From: Spirochaetaceae bacterium
GTDB lineage: Bacteria > Spirochaetota > Spirochaetia > DSM-27196 > SKKC01
Length of the DNA: 64,000 nt
Assembly (NCBI GenBank): GCA_007694005.1
Contig: RECN01000059.1
Coordinates: 18,145-82,144 of the forward strand
Reading direction: 5' to 3'
Under the pieces are notes generated by a model. The model saw only the letters and a list, made by a program, of their open reading frames with translations. It searched no databases and was not told the DNA's origin. A program made the translations under genes and the position numbers. Below, piece by piece: positions 1 to 9,127 of this stretch; position 1 is the first letter of the stretch, and each line of letters begins with the position of its first letter.

Positions 1-377
1 AGTTTCTGGTAAGCCCTGGTCTCACGAGAAATCTCGTCGAGCAGGTCCACAAACGCGAAATAGCCTTTCTCCCGGGAGTTTCCACTCCTTCGGATATCAT
101 GCTTGGAATGGAGCTTGGCATAACGCTTCTGAAGTTTTTTCCCGCGGAGCCGCTCGGTGGAGTGCCCTACCTCAAAGCCCTCTCCGCACCGTTTCCTGAA
201 GCGAGGTTTGTCCCGACCGGTGGCATTCGACCACAGAACCTTGCCGACTATCTCGATCTTCCCGCAGTTGTCGCGTGCGGTGGCAGCTGGCTGGCGCCTG
301 CGAAGGCGATCGCGTCGGGCGATATGAGTCAGGTGAAGTCACTGTGTCTGGAGGCACAGAAACTGTTAGGTCGGTAA
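1..377 (+). CDS. eda: KDPG/KHG aldolase, 3' part (5' end outside window)
   Basis: Cleaves 2-keto-3-deoxy-6-phosphogluconate to pyruvate and glyceraldehyde 3-phosphate in the Entner-Doudoroff pathway or sugar-acid breakdown (family knowledge). The open frame enters from the left edge, with its first full codon at base 3. It contains the family signature PGVSTPSDIM, then LKFFPAE, whose lysine (bases 132-134) is the Schiff-base lysine, and the phosphate-binding PTGGI. The stop is TAA at 375-377. About 125 residues are present, so roughly the N-terminal 80 are missing. It converges on the CheA-type gene with only 5 bases between the two stop codons and no obvious terminator between them. Confidence 0.93.
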   Translation, partial: FLVSPGLTRNLVEQVHKREIAFLPGVSTPSDIMLGMELGITLLKFFPAEPLGGVPYLKALSAPFPEARFVPTGGIRPQNLADYLDLPAVVACGGSWLAPAKAIASGDMSQVKSLCLEAQKLLGR

Positions 378-382
378 GAAGA

Positions 383-2407
383 TCAGATTCTCACCGGGAT
401 GAACAGATCAACGTCCCTGTCCAGAGTCTTTGAGTATACCCTTCGACGATCGGCGTCGTGGCGGACGATCACCTCTTCGCTCACGAGCCGATCGGCGAGT
501 ATTATGCCCATCCGGTCAGCAACCTGAAGGAGTATCCCGTAGGTGTGGTTCGTCTCTGACGCAGAATCGGGTATCGTTGCTCCGCCGACGACAAACAGTC
601 GCACAACACCATCGGACATTCGATAGAAGTACTCACCGTTCGCGTCAGTTCCAATACGTCCGAGATCCAGTGGAAACGTATCCGAAACCTGGCACGACGG
701 TACGGCTATCGACTTTTCGCCCGACTCGAACACCAGAACCGTCAGTAAGCGTGTGCTGGCCGGAAGTACCATGACAAACTCGGCTCCATGCCCGGGGCTA
801 TTGTTCAGGGTAAGCGTCCCCGAAAGCAGCGTTTCAACGGCATGGTGAACTGCGTCGAGGCCGACACCACGCCCTGAGACCGGGCCGGGTTCCGGCACCG
901 TACTGAAACCCGGTCTGACGATCGTACCGAGCACGTCGATGCGGGGGGCCGATGGAGGCGCGGTGTGTTCATCGATCTCAACCTCGAAACCGTGTTCCGA
1001 GGCACTGCGGGGCTGTCCTGCCGCCAGGTCCTGAACAGCCTGCTCGTCGACACCTCTTCCATCGTCCCTGAAACGGAGTTCGAGAGATTCTCCGCGACGC
1101 TGCACCTGTATATCGATTCGAGCCTCCACCGATTTGCCCGCCTGTGTCCGTTCTGAAGGTGACTCGATTCCGTGATCGACGCTGTTACGGACAAGGTGCA
1201 GAAGGATTTCGGAAATAACGTCGGCGACCGGAAGAAATACCCGTTCTGACTCGCCCGTTACGTTGAGCCGGGCGTGCTTTCCACTCGATGAACACATTTC
1301 TGCTACGAGCTGATACATTGGCTCGATCACGGAACTCACGGGAACCAGGGAGGTATCCAGGACGGTTTCATTGACCCGCGAAGCGAGGGTCTCGGCAGCC
1401 CTCAAGGCCTGGCGAAGCTCCGGTGACGGTGGTATCGCCCGGTTTGCTATCTGCATCGCTTCGCGAATCTGAAAAAAGAGTTCATCGGAATACAGGCTCA
1501 TTGCCGCGTATCTGCGGGGGCTCAAATCGAGTGAAATGCTTTCGCGCTCGGCCATGGAAACGGAGCTTTCGGTCGACCCCTGCCGGTGCAGGTTGAGCAG
1601 CTGATCCCTGTCAACGGCCTCAATATCGATCGCGTGTACCTGATCTACGTCGAGTGCATCGTACAGGTCTTCCTCGCTGCAGCTTGCAGCGACCAGGGCC
1701 TTGAATACCCCGCCCGTGTACTTTTCGAGAGACTCGAAATCTGGCATGGTGCGAATGACCGTGCAGACAGTTTCAAGATTGTTGATGATGAGAAAGAGAC
1801 GCGGATACCCGAGATGTTCGGGGTCGGATATCCGACACGCGATCAGATACGGCACGTCACCGCGTCGGAGAGACTCGCGCACAATGTCCCGCTCAGTCTC
1901 GCTAAGGTCCTGAAAGGCCTTGTCGTAGACTGAGAGGTTCGCTGACCGTCCACGGACGTCGTGAAGATCGCTGTGACGATCAGGGGAGGACGTATCTATC
2001 TCCGGAGTAACACCCAGCACGTTTAACTTTGCCTGTGTTACCCGGGTAAGCGAACCGACCGCGTCTGCCATGATCTGCAAAGCCTCTTCATCGAGGGCAG
2101 CTCCTTCGTGAAGGTTGCGGTCGCGCAACTGCTGCAGAAGGGACTCAAACTCGTGAGCATTATCGTGTATTTCGTGAAAATCAAGAAACGCGGCTTCAGA
2201 CTTCAGACTGTGAACCGCCCGAAACGCGTTATCCAGTCCGGCCCTGCGGTAGCCTGATTCCTGCAGATCCTGCGTGAAAAGCTCGAGCATCTGAATTACA
2301 TTCTGACCGTCCTGTACGAACATGCGGCGCAGACGGGGAGTCCCTGCCTGTCCGGTTGCATCGGCTGCGGACTTCTGATTCTCGATGTGTTCCTGTCCGT
2401 TGTGCAT
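383..2407 (-). CDS. CheA-type chemotaxis histidine kinase (last gene of the flagellar operon)
   Basis: Predicted cytoplasmic two-component kinase of 674 aa. Domain order: an HPt domain at about residues 25-115 with phospho-acceptor His66 in RAVHSLKSEA; a P2-like alpha/beta domain at about 170-270; a P3/HATPase region at about 310-520 with N box HLVRNSVDHGIE, G1 box DDGRGVD and G2 box GRGVGLDAV; and a CheW-like domain at about 530-674. All ATP-binding boxes look intact, so it should be active. ATG start with GAGG 9 nt upstream; 11 nt after the J-domain gene. No cheY, cheX or cheR lies beside it, so it may be a second CheA rather than the main one. I give no symbol for that reason. Confidence 0.85.
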   Translation of the reverse strand: MHNGQEHIENQKSAADATGQAGTPRLRRMFVQDGQNVIQMLELFTQDLQESGYRRAGLDNAFRAVHSLKSEAAFLDFHEIHDNAHEFESLLQQLRDRNLHEGAALDEEALQIMADAVGSLTRVTQAKLNVLGVTPEIDTSSPDRHSDLHDVRGRSANLSVYDKAFQDLSETERDIVRESLRRGDVPYLIACRISDPEHLGYPRLFLIINNLETVCTVIRTMPDFESLEKYTGGVFKALVAASCSEEDLYDALDVDQVHAIDIEAVDRDQLLNLHRQGSTESSVSMAERESISLDLSPRRYAAMSLYSDELFFQIREAMQIANRAIPPSPELRQALRAAETLASRVNETVLDTSLVPVSSVIEPMYQLVAEMCSSSGKHARLNVTGESERVFLPVADVISEILLHLVRNSVDHGIESPSERTQAGKSVEARIDIQVQRRGESLELRFRDDGRGVDEQAVQDLAAGQPRSASEHGFEVEIDEHTAPPSAPRIDVLGTIVRPGFSTVPEPGPVSGRGVGLDAVHHAVETLLSGTLTLNNSPGHGAEFVMVLPASTRLLTVLVFESGEKSIAVPSCQVSDTFPLDLGRIGTDANGEYFYRMSDGVVRLFVVGGATIPDSASETNHTYGILLQVADRMGIILADRLVSEEVIVRHDADRRRVYSKTLDRDVDLFIPVRI

Positions 2408-2418
2408 GTTGTTCTACC

Positions 2419-3117
2419 TCACACCTGTGCTGCGGTATTGATCCGGGAAAGCCCGGTCAGTGCTGTGCGGCGTACAGCGCGATCATCGTCCTTGAGTGCT
2501 CGTACAAAGAGCTTTCGAAAACACTCAGCCGGCCCTGTTTCCACCGCGGCTCTTACGACCGATACACGCACGACTCTGTTTGCCGACTCGAACACACAGT
2601 CGTAATCTCCGAATGCGGCGCGTACCTTCAGACGTCCGAGAGCGCTTGCCGCGGCCACGACCACCTGGTCGTCGTCGTCATACAGCGATGCTCTGAGGTA
2701 TGCGGCTGCGCTGCGTTTTCCAGTCTGTCCAAGTTTCGCGCAGGCCTCGGCTCGTCGGGCAGGATCAGGTGCCGTAAGCGCAGTCTGACCAAGAGCTCCG
2801 AAACCTGTTTCAGCCGTTGCTGCGCGCGAAACGTCCCGTGTCGGCTTCGTGCCTGCCGCTCGCACCGACCGAACCGATCGAACCGGGCTTCGCCGTACTT
2901 CAACCGGGTAGGCTTCCTTCAGAACACGATACGCGCGGAGCGTACGCTCGAGCAAAAACCGACTTCCCCGTCCGGCACTACTGTCGGGATGCGCCTGTTT
3001 GACTTTTAGCGCATACGCTGCACGAATATCCTTCCAACCTGCAGAACGGTCGAGTCCAAGTGTCTGAAGGGCCGACGTCACCGAACGGGCGTCGACGGTC
3101 GCGTCAGGCGGTACCAC
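2419..3117 (-). CDS. J-domain (DnaJ-like) protein with C-terminal HEAT-like repeats
   Basis: Predicted Hsp70 co-chaperone of 232 aa. Residues about 15-70 form a J domain with the HPD motif at residues 43-45. After a basic linker, about residues 110-230 show helical repeats of HEAT type (alternating VRAAA/ALGRL-like helices). I chose the GTG start at 3117 because GGAGGT sits 5 nt upstream (3123-3128); it overlaps the end of the Hsp70 gene by 14 nt. An in-frame ATG at 3135 lacks a ribosome site. The J domain would stimulate the adjacent Hsp70, and the HEAT part could supply client binding (inference). It lacks the G/F, zinc-finger and CTD regions of DnaJ. Confidence 0.8.
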   Translation of the reverse strand: MVPPDATVDARSVTSALQTLGLDRSAGWKDIRAAYALKVKQAHPDSSAGRGSRFLLERTLRAYRVLKEAYPVEVRRSPVRSVRSVRAAGTKPTRDVSRAATAETGFGALGQTALTAPDPARRAEACAKLGQTGKRSAAAYLRASLYDDDDQVVVAAASALGRLKVRAAFGDYDCVFESANRVVRVSVVRAAVETGPAECFRKLFVRALKDDDRAVRRTALTGLSRINTAAQV

Positions 3118-4783
3118 TGCGCACCTCCGCGACATCGGCGTACGACGACAACTCGTCTGCAAGCGCTCCGAGTGCCGCAACGATCTCGTACCTGCGTTCG
3201 GTATCGGCATCACCAACGGTCCATGCAAGGTTCAGGAAATGGGACGTCTCTTCCGCAAGGTCTTCGTCAATCTCGCTCCTGAGACGGTCGAACAGCATCT
3301 GCACGCGTGCACGTATGCCCTCAATCTCAGACTCGTGCGAGCCCGATCCGAGCGACTGCTCTGATGCCTCAATCGACACGGAATGGCGGACTCCGGTATC
3401 GACATCGTGCGCGTCGACCTCAACGAGACCGTCCTCATTTACCGAGAATCCAACCTCGATTCGCGCCTGTCCCTGAGCGGCTTTCCGTATTCCTGAAAGA
3501 ACGAATCGGCCGAGTGAGGTATTCTCGGAAACGAGTTCCGACTCTCCCTGAAGCACGTGAATTTCAACGACGGTCTGATTATCCGAAACGGTCGTAAACA
3601 CTCTTCGACTGCGGGCGGGGATGGGAGTGTTTCGCCGCACGATAGGAACGAAACAGTCGCCGAAGGTTTCTACACCGAGACTCTGGGGAGCCACGTCGGT
3701 GACCCGTACGGTGTCGATCCCGCGCTCTATCATTCCAGCCTGGACGGCGGCTCCAAGAGCCACGACCTCGTCAGGATTTATCATGTGTACTTCGTCAAGC
3801 CCCAGACTCCGTTGCAGATAGGTGTGGACCAGCGGAATCCTGCTCGACCCGCCGCTCACGATCAGGGCATCGATTCCCTGCACGCCGAAGCCCGCTTCGC
3901 GCACGACCTGCAGTGTTATCTTGATCGTCTTCCGGAGCAGAGGGGCGACGAGCTGCGAAAAGGCCTCACGAGAAATTGTATGAGACAGATGCACTGCTGA
4001 TCCCCCGGTTCCGATAAACGGCAGAGAAACGTCAGCCGACAATCGTGACGACAGCTCGACCTTCGCCCGTTCCACGCTGTCACGGATCTGCTGAAGCAAA
4101 GCAGGATGAGCTCGAAGCTCAATATCAGTCTGTTTCGCGAAGGCCTCAAGAACTTCCTCGAGGAGCATCGCATCAAAGTCGAGGCCTCCGAGCTCGCGGT
4201 CCCCTGCTGTGCTCTTGACGGTATACGCGCGCCCATCCTGATGCAGACAGGTTGCGTCAAAGGTTCCCCCGCCAAGATCGTACACCAGAATTCTGCGTCG
4301 GCCTTCGGTTCGACCGGCCTCGCACAGCGCCGCAGCGGTGGGTTCGTTCAGGATCCTGACTACCTCGAGACCACAGGCCTGGCCCGCCTTAATCGTCGCT
4401 GCACGGGCGGACTCTCCGTAATGAGCAGGAACGGTTATGACGGCGCGTTCAATCGATTCTCCGAGAAACTTCTCAGCGTCCAGCTTCAGTTTCGCCAGAA
4501 TCAGCGAGGAGACATCGACAGGGCTGTAAGAATGGTCGTCGATCACAAACGAAGCACCCGTACCCATAGAACGCTTGACCTGGGAGACCGTTCGGTCGAT
4601 GTGCAGCACGGACTGGTTCTTCGCGGACTCTCCAACGAGTACTTCACCGTCCGGGGTCCAGGAAACCACCGATGGTGTCAGGCTTTTACCCCGATCATTT
4701 GGAATGATTCGGGGCTCATCACCATCCCAGAATGCTGCTGCCGAGTTCGTTGTTCCGAGATCTATCCCGATTATTCGCTTCAT
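3104..4783 (-). CDS. Hsp70-family chaperone (HscC/DnaK-like)
   Basis: ATP-driven chaperone of 559 aa, shorter than the roughly 610-640 aa of housekeeping DnaK. The N-terminus carries the Hsp70 phosphate-1 motif IGIDLGTTNS, then LNEPTAAAL and VYDLGGGTFDAT (phosphate 2) and the adenosine motif IVSGGSSRIP. A substrate-binding beta-domain follows (about 385-480), then a short helical lid. The short lid and divergent N-terminus resemble the HscC branch rather than DnaK. The start overlaps the preceding stop by 1 nt (TGATG). Its place in a flagellar operon beside a J-domain partner suggests a dedicated chaperone pair. Confidence 0.9.
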   Translation of the reverse strand: MKRIIGIDLGTTNSAAAFWDGDEPRIIPNDRGKSLTPSVVSWTPDGEVLVGESAKNQSVLHIDRTVSQVKRSMGTGASFVIDDHSYSPVDVSSLILAKLKLDAEKFLGESIERAVITVPAHYGESARAATIKAGQACGLEVVRILNEPTAAALCEAGRTEGRRRILVYDLGGGTFDATCLHQDGRAYTVKSTAGDRELGGLDFDAMLLEEVLEAFAKQTDIELRAHPALLQQIRDSVERAKVELSSRLSADVSLPFIGTGGSAVHLSHTISREAFSQLVAPLLRKTIKITLQVVREAGFGVQGIDALIVSGGSSRIPLVHTYLQRSLGLDEVHMINPDEVVALGAAVQAGMIERGIDTVRVTDVAPQSLGVETFGDCFVPIVRRNTPIPARSRRVFTTVSDNQTVVEIHVLQGESELVSENTSLGRFVLSGIRKAAQGQARIEVGFSVNEDGLVEVDAHDVDTGVRHSVSIEASEQSLGSGSHESEIEGIRARVQMLFDRLRSEIDEDLAEETSHFLNLAWTVGDADTERRYEIVAALGALADELSSYADVAEVRSGTA

Positions 4784-5328
4784 CAGTCGGTTCTGCTCCG
4801 TCGTCCCGTCGGACCGAGTCCGACCATCAGTTCAATCTCGGCTATTGTACCACCAAGTCGCGCTGCAATCTCGTCTACCGGCACACCCTGCCGGTGGAGT
4901 TCGAACACCGAATCACGCAGCGATCTGCGATCGTTCTCCGGCGCCACTGTGACCTCGCTCTTATTTTCGACGGGTTCTGCCGGTTTCCCGACATCAAGCG
5001 ATGATTCTTCATTGGATCGAACGCTCCGGCGCCCAAGGGCGTTGTAGGTTTCGACCGTTCGTTCGGTGGTCTCCCTTACGCGCGTCAACGCGGAAAGACT
5101 CCGATCGGCGCGCTCAACCTCCTGCGCCACGCGTCGTACCCGGTCCTCGATGAGCGTGATATTGCGTTCGGTCGTTTTGTTCAACTCGGCGACGAGCAAT
5201 CCGATTTCTTCCCGCACCTTCTCGATCGCGCGCTCGGCAGTCAGCTCCTGGTCGATGCGTTTTCGAAAATACAGAAACATGAGAAGCAGTATACTTGAGT
5301 TAAAGAGCAGGAGTGCTAATAGATCCAT
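4783..5328 (-). CDS. Membrane-anchored coiled-coil protein with C-terminal helix-turn-helix-like segment (DUF6115-like)
   Basis: About 181 aa, function unknown. Residues 1-18 form a hydrophobic membrane anchor. A charged coiled coil of about 80 residues follows (TAERAIEKVREEIG onward), then an acidic linker. The C-terminal 45 residues (DSVFELHRQGVPVDEIAARL...) look like the small helix-turn-helix of DUF6115-type proteins found in fla operons. The start is uncertain: TTG at 5346 overlaps the upstream stop, while ATG at 5328 puts the membrane helix at the N-terminus; neither has a clear ribosome site. Operon position suggests a flagellar or cell-pole role (inference). Confidence 0.65.
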   Translation of the reverse strand: MDLLALLLFNSSILLLMFLYFRKRIDQELTAERAIEKVREEIGLLVAELNKTTERNITLIEDRVRRVAQEVERADRSLSALTRVRETTERTVETYNALGRRSVRSNEESSLDVGKPAEPVENKSEVTVAPENDRRSLRDSVFELHRQGVPVDEIAARLGGTIAEIELMVGLGPTGRRSRTD

Positions 5329-5342
5329 AGACTTGAGATCGC

Positions 5343-5666
5343 TCAACCGGAAATGTCGATCGTTCCTCCGAGATCCGGGTCACGAAACACGATGCCTTCG
5401 CTATCCTGTTCGGATGTCTCACCTTCGTGCTTTCGACCACGACCTTCCCGCTGTTCCTGTTCATTCTCATCGTGGATAGAGTCGGGGCCTTCACTTACGT
5501 CCTCGGCCGTAGACACCGATCTGGCCTGTTCCTGGCTTTTCTCGGCGATTTCGCTTCCGGCAACCGCCTGGCTCTGGGCAAGCATGTTCCGTTCACCCAT
5601 CGTCTCCCGCGATAAATTATCGAGACGAGAGAAGAGGACCTGCAGATCCATCGGTTGAATAGGCAT
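5343..5666 (-). CDS. Small acidic hypothetical protein of the flagellar operon
   Basis: 107 aa, very hydrophilic and rich in Glu, Ser and Gln, with no signal peptide or membrane segment. The N-terminal 30 residues (MPIQPMDLQVLFSRLD...) look structured and the rest appears disordered. No family recognised. A good ribosome site (AGGAG, 9 nt spacing) supports the ATG. It lies 2 nt after the FapA-like gene and overlaps the next frame's TTG, so it is co-translated with flagellar accessory genes. The same slot in treponemes also holds small hypothetical proteins (recalled, not checked). Confidence 0.65.
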   Translation of the reverse strand: MPIQPMDLQVLFSRLDNLSRETMGERNMLAQSQAVAGSEIAEKSQEQARSVSTAEDVSEGPDSIHDENEQEQREGRGRKHEGETSEQDSEGIVFRDPDLGGTIDISG

Positions 5667-5668
5667 GG

Positions 5669-7609
5669 TTAATCACTCCTCTTCAAAGGGGTGTCGTCAT
5701 CGGCTTCTTCGTATTTTTCGACCTTTACCGTCCCGGAACTCGCGACGAACGAAACCTGCTTGAACTCGTTACGCACATCAAGCGAGGCGTCCTTGATCCA
5801 GACTTTCACTCCGGGGTGAACAACTCCTGACGCGCTGATCCGTCCGGCAGTCCGGATCTGAGACAGATAGTTCTTGAGCTCATCTGACTCATCCGTGAGC
5901 TCGTCGCGCTCGCGAACCAGCTCGTTCTTACGCCGCTGAAGCTCGCGGGCCTGATCGATCTTGTCCTTCGAGAGCTTTCGCCTCTGTTTGTGCATAGCCT
6001 GTATGGTCTGAAGGTTTCGCAGTACATCCTCGAGTTCATCTTCTATTTCCAGCAGGCGCGAGGTGAGTTCCTCGAGGCGTGCCTTGCTTTTCGGGTCGTA
6101 TCCGACCTCGAGCACCGTCTCCATTCCACCAACACTTCCGAGTGTCTTGGCCTTGATCTCTTCACTCGCACTGATCCGACCGCCGACGATGCTGGCGCGT
6201 TTTCCCTTACAGATTACCGCTTTGTCGGTTCTGACCCGGGAGTTGATGATACCGTCGCTGACGACGACCAGGTCTGCCGATTCGACATTGGCGTTTTCGA
6301 TAAACTTCGCCCAGACACCCTTGCCCGACCGAATGTTTCCACCGCCTTTACCGGCGATCCCCTGGTGCACGACGATATCGCCTTCAGCATCGAGGTCACA
6401 CTTTCCAACGCTGCCCATGACTTCAATGTTTCCTGCTGCCTTGACACTGAAACCGTCGTCGACATTGCCCTTCACAAGGACGGTACCAAGAAAAAGTACA
6501 TTGCCTGTTTTCAGATTCACATCGCCCGCGACGACGTAGACGGGTTCTACGTTCAGTTTGCCAGCCGCTATTACGACTTGTCCGTTTATGTCGGCAATGG
6601 CTTTCATACCGTCTTCGGTGACGGTAACGTTCTTTCCCGCTTCTATCGCTATATCGTTACCGTCCTCAGCGGTAATCATCTGATCGGTGACGGTACGGCC
6701 CGCCTCGCCCTGCTCCGCCGGCACCTTTTTTGCCAGCGTCTGTCCTTCGACGACATTCTGTATCAGATTCAGTTCCTTGAAGTCGACCTTGCCGTTCTTC
6801 TCCTTCAGGTGGAGCTGGGAGGTATCCGTCTGAAAACTGTACGCGATGTAGGCGTCGGCACCGTCTTTGGGCTGCGATCCTTCTGCAACCTTGATACGGT
6901 CGCGATACGAGGGTTCGTCTTCGAGTCGTCTGATGCGTTCCTCATCGAACCCGTAGACAATCCCGTGGCTTTGCAGAAAGCCCAGAATCGCATCGTAGCT
7001 CGGGTCAGCACCGCCGAGACCGGGAGGAAGCAGGGTAAGCCATGCGCTCATTTCGTCATCGGAAAGTTCAACGCTCATGGCGACGTCGTTGGCGGGATTG
7101 TGGTCGTAATCGGCGACGCGCACGTGCTGACCGTCAGCAAACTTGACAACCTTGGTTACCATCTTCCGGTCAAAGGTATCGACTCCACGTTCTGATAGCG
7201 CCTGTATGGCTTTCCGCTCTGTGCACGCGACCCCGTTACCTCGTGGAGGCGTTACTTTCAGAAGCACACCGGCAGGATCGAGCCTGACAAAGGCTTCGCC
7301 GTCGGCATCCTGGGAACCGATCGCGTCGGATATATAGCCGGAGTCGTCCGATGCGAGATCCTGTTCTTCGGCACTGCGCACGGCAGGATACGCGAGGATG
7401 GAACACGCCCGTTTCCCGATGCCAAAAACACCGGCCCGGTTCTGTTCGATGACTTCGTAGTCTATTTTCTTGATTGCGACACCAAGCTCGATCGCGGCCT
7501 GGCGGAGTGCTTCTTCTACCGTGTCGCCCGTTACGTGGACGTAGGTTCGCTCGCGGTCCTGCTCCGCCTGTGTCTTCATGTAGGCCTGGAGCTCTTCATA
7601 TGTGACCAC
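5669..7609 (-). CDS. FapA/DUF342-family protein with N-terminal Jag-N domain
   Basis: 646 aa, predicted cytoplasmic. Residues about 15-75 match the Jag-N type (EEALRQAAIELGV, ending in FGIGKR). The remainder is the FapA (DUF342) family: a beta-helical core with many GN/GD turns (KAAGNIEVMGSVG, AEGDIVVHQGIAG) and a C-terminal coiled coil at about 510-590. FapA in Vibrio links flagellar assembly to sugar transport; the Jag-N domain also occurs in spore and cell-division RNA-binding proteins (family knowledge). GTG start, with GGGGG about 5 nt upstream. It lies between the sigma factor gene and two small proteins. Confidence 0.8.
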   Translation of the reverse strand: MVTYEELQAYMKTQAEQDRERTYVHVTGDTVEEALRQAAIELGVAIKKIDYEVIEQNRAGVFGIGKRACSILAYPAVRSAEEQDLASDDSGYISDAIGSQDADGEAFVRLDPAGVLLKVTPPRGNGVACTERKAIQALSERGVDTFDRKMVTKVVKFADGQHVRVADYDHNPANDVAMSVELSDDEMSAWLTLLPPGLGGADPSYDAILGFLQSHGIVYGFDEERIRRLEDEPSYRDRIKVAEGSQPKDGADAYIAYSFQTDTSQLHLKEKNGKVDFKELNLIQNVVEGQTLAKKVPAEQGEAGRTVTDQMITAEDGNDIAIEAGKNVTVTEDGMKAIADINGQVVIAAGKLNVEPVYVVAGDVNLKTGNVLFLGTVLVKGNVDDGFSVKAAGNIEVMGSVGKCDLDAEGDIVVHQGIAGKGGGNIRSGKGVWAKFIENANVESADLVVVSDGIINSRVRTDKAVICKGKRASIVGGRISASEEIKAKTLGSVGGMETVLEVGYDPKSKARLEELTSRLLEIEDELEDVLRNLQTIQAMHKQRRKLSKDKIDQARELQRRKNELVRERDELTDESDELKNYLSQIRTAGRISASGVVHPGVKVWIKDASLDVRNEFKQVSFVASSGTVKVEKYEEADDDTPLKRSD

Positions 7610-7619
7610 GAAATCCCCC

Positions 7620-8429
7620 TTACATGATACCCTTCTTCACGTTGGTCAGCTTTGTACGCAATCGCATTATAGCCTTTGTATGCAATTGAGACACGCGAGA
7701 CTCGGTAACCTCGAGCACCTGCCCAATCTCTTTCAGGGTCAGATCCTCATAATAGTAAAGAACAAGCACCTTCTTTTCTTTTTCGGGCAACTCGCCTATT
7801 GCCTGAACTATTACCCGTCTGATTTCGTCTTTTTCAATAATAGTATCAGGATTCAGGCTTTTCGGAGACTCTATACTGTCGGCAATGGAAACCTTATCGG
7901 TATCTTCGCCCTGATACCAGACATCGTTGAGGCTGAGGATAGACGTGCCGGCGATTTTCTGCATGAGTTTCTCGAAGTCACGTCTGGACATAGACAGCTC
8001 GGCTGCGAGCTCTTCGTCGCTGGCCGGTCGTCCGAGGGAAACCTCGAGTTTGTGCATGGCATCTTCGACTTCCCGTGCCTTCTGTCGCACCGACCGTGGA
8101 ACCCAGTCTATGGAGCGCAGTTCATCGAATATCGCACCCCGTATGCGGGTCACGGCGTAGGTCTTGAACTTGACGTGCTTGTCAGGATCAAACTTCTCTA
8201 TCGCATCGAAGAGGCCAAACACGCCGTAGCCGACGAGGTCATCGAACTCGACGTTCGCCGGCATGCCGACGGCGACCTTTCCGGCAACGTATTTCACCAG
8301 TGGGGCATACTGACGAACGAGTCGGTCCCGGATTTCCGGATTGTGTGTTGAGCGATACAATCGCCAGAGTTCTGCTTCGGTCTTGTCGGCTGCGACCTTT
8401 TCGCCCATTCGATCGTCCTTATCACTCAT
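7620..8429 (-). CDS. fliA: Motility sigma factor, sigma-28 (FliA/WhiG family)
   Basis: 269 aa RNA polymerase sigma factor expected to recognise late flagellar promoters (TAAA-N15-GCCGATAA type). Region 2 has [10 protein letters not shown] and [21 protein letters not shown], with the core-binding and -10 recognition helices. Region 3 has [12 protein letters not shown]. Region 4 has [35 protein letters not shown] split over the last 60 residues, with the -35 helix-turn-helix. The start overlaps the preceding gene by 8 nt (ATGAGTGA). Spirochaete literature often calls it whiG. No flgM is visible in this window. Confidence 0.95.
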   Translation of the reverse strand: MSDKDDRMGEKVAADKTEAELWRLYRSTHNPEIRDRLVRQYAPLVKYVAGKVAVGMPANVEFDDLVGYGVFGLFDAIEKFDPDKHVKFKTYAVTRIRGAIFDELRSIDWVPRSVRQKAREVEDAMHKLEVSLGRPASDEELAAELSMSRRDFEKLMQKIAGTSILSLNDVWYQGEDTDKVSIADSIESPKSLNPDTIIEKDEIRRVIVQAIGELPEKEKKVLVLYYYEDLTLKEIGQVLEVTESRVSQLHTKAIMRLRTKLTNVKKGIM

Positions 8430-9039
8430 CTCGCTTCAAGACCGTGCGAAGTGCTTCGGCCATTGTTTTCGTGTCCATGCCATACTCATCAACCGCTCGT
8501 GAAGCGCCTCCGTCTGAGGATACCGCGTTTTCCGCGTCAGTCCCAACTGTCTCGAAACTTCCGGCGAATCCATCAAGTTCCGGTAGTTCATCTCCATCAA
8601 GATCATCCCGGTCCGCCTCGGATATATCGTGAGCAGATGCCGCCGGTTTCGATCCGTCTGCAGCTGCAAGCGATGGGGAATCCGCAGTTGACGTCTCTTC
8701 TACCTCTTCGATCATGGACTCGTCAAAAACGGAAGACATGGCACTCCGTGACGGGTCAGAGGACGGCCGTACATCAGTATCAGGCTCGTCGTCGTCATCC
8801 CCAACAGTCAGATTGACATGTGTACCTGTCTCGTACCGGGTTTCCCCCGAAAGTAGATCAGGAAGCCATCGCTGTATCCCGTACGATGATGCAATAGCTC
8901 CTGCGGCAAACAGACCCGCAAACAATGCGGCCCGACCGAGCAGAACGCCGAACGCGACGCCAGCTACGAGTCCCGTGAGAAAAGAGAGCACGAATGCTCC
9001 TGATGAAACTATAGCTACTGCTTTCCAGTGTACCGACAT
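8422..9039 (-). CDS. Hypothetical membrane protein with acidic cytoplasmic tail, between flhG and fliA
   Basis: About 205 aa. Two closely spaced hydrophobic helices (about residues 8-30 and 34-52, Gly/Ala-rich) make an N-terminal membrane hairpin. The remaining 150 residues are acidic and probably disordered, apart from a conserved-looking C-terminal segment ending in [14 protein letters not shown]. The start is uncertain: candidates are TTG 9093, ATG 9066 and ATG 9039. I prefer 9039 because GAGGGGA lies upstream and the membrane helix follows at once. Function unknown; the operon suggests a motility-associated membrane factor. Confidence 0.65.
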   Translation of the reverse strand: MSVHWKAVAIVSSGAFVLSFLTGLVAGVAFGVLLGRAALFAGLFAAGAIASSYGIQRWLPDLLSGETRYETGTHVNLTVGDDDDEPDTDVRPSSDPSRSAMSSVFDESMIEEVEETSTADSPSLAAADGSKPAASAHDISEADRDDLDGDELPELDGFAGSFETVGTDAENAVSSDGGASRAVDEYGMDTKTMAEALRTVLKRDE

Positions 9040-9127
9040 AAAATCGGCTTTCCCCTCTTTTCGCATGGTAGGCAAATTCAATCCTGCAGTCAAGCAAGGG
9101 TATGCATGACTGGTTTTCGCCTTTGGA

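Noticed and set aside
5990..7195. 401-residue plus-strand open frame antisense to the FapA-like gene
   Set aside because: No recognisable domain and no ribosome site; the minus-strand FapA family match is clear.
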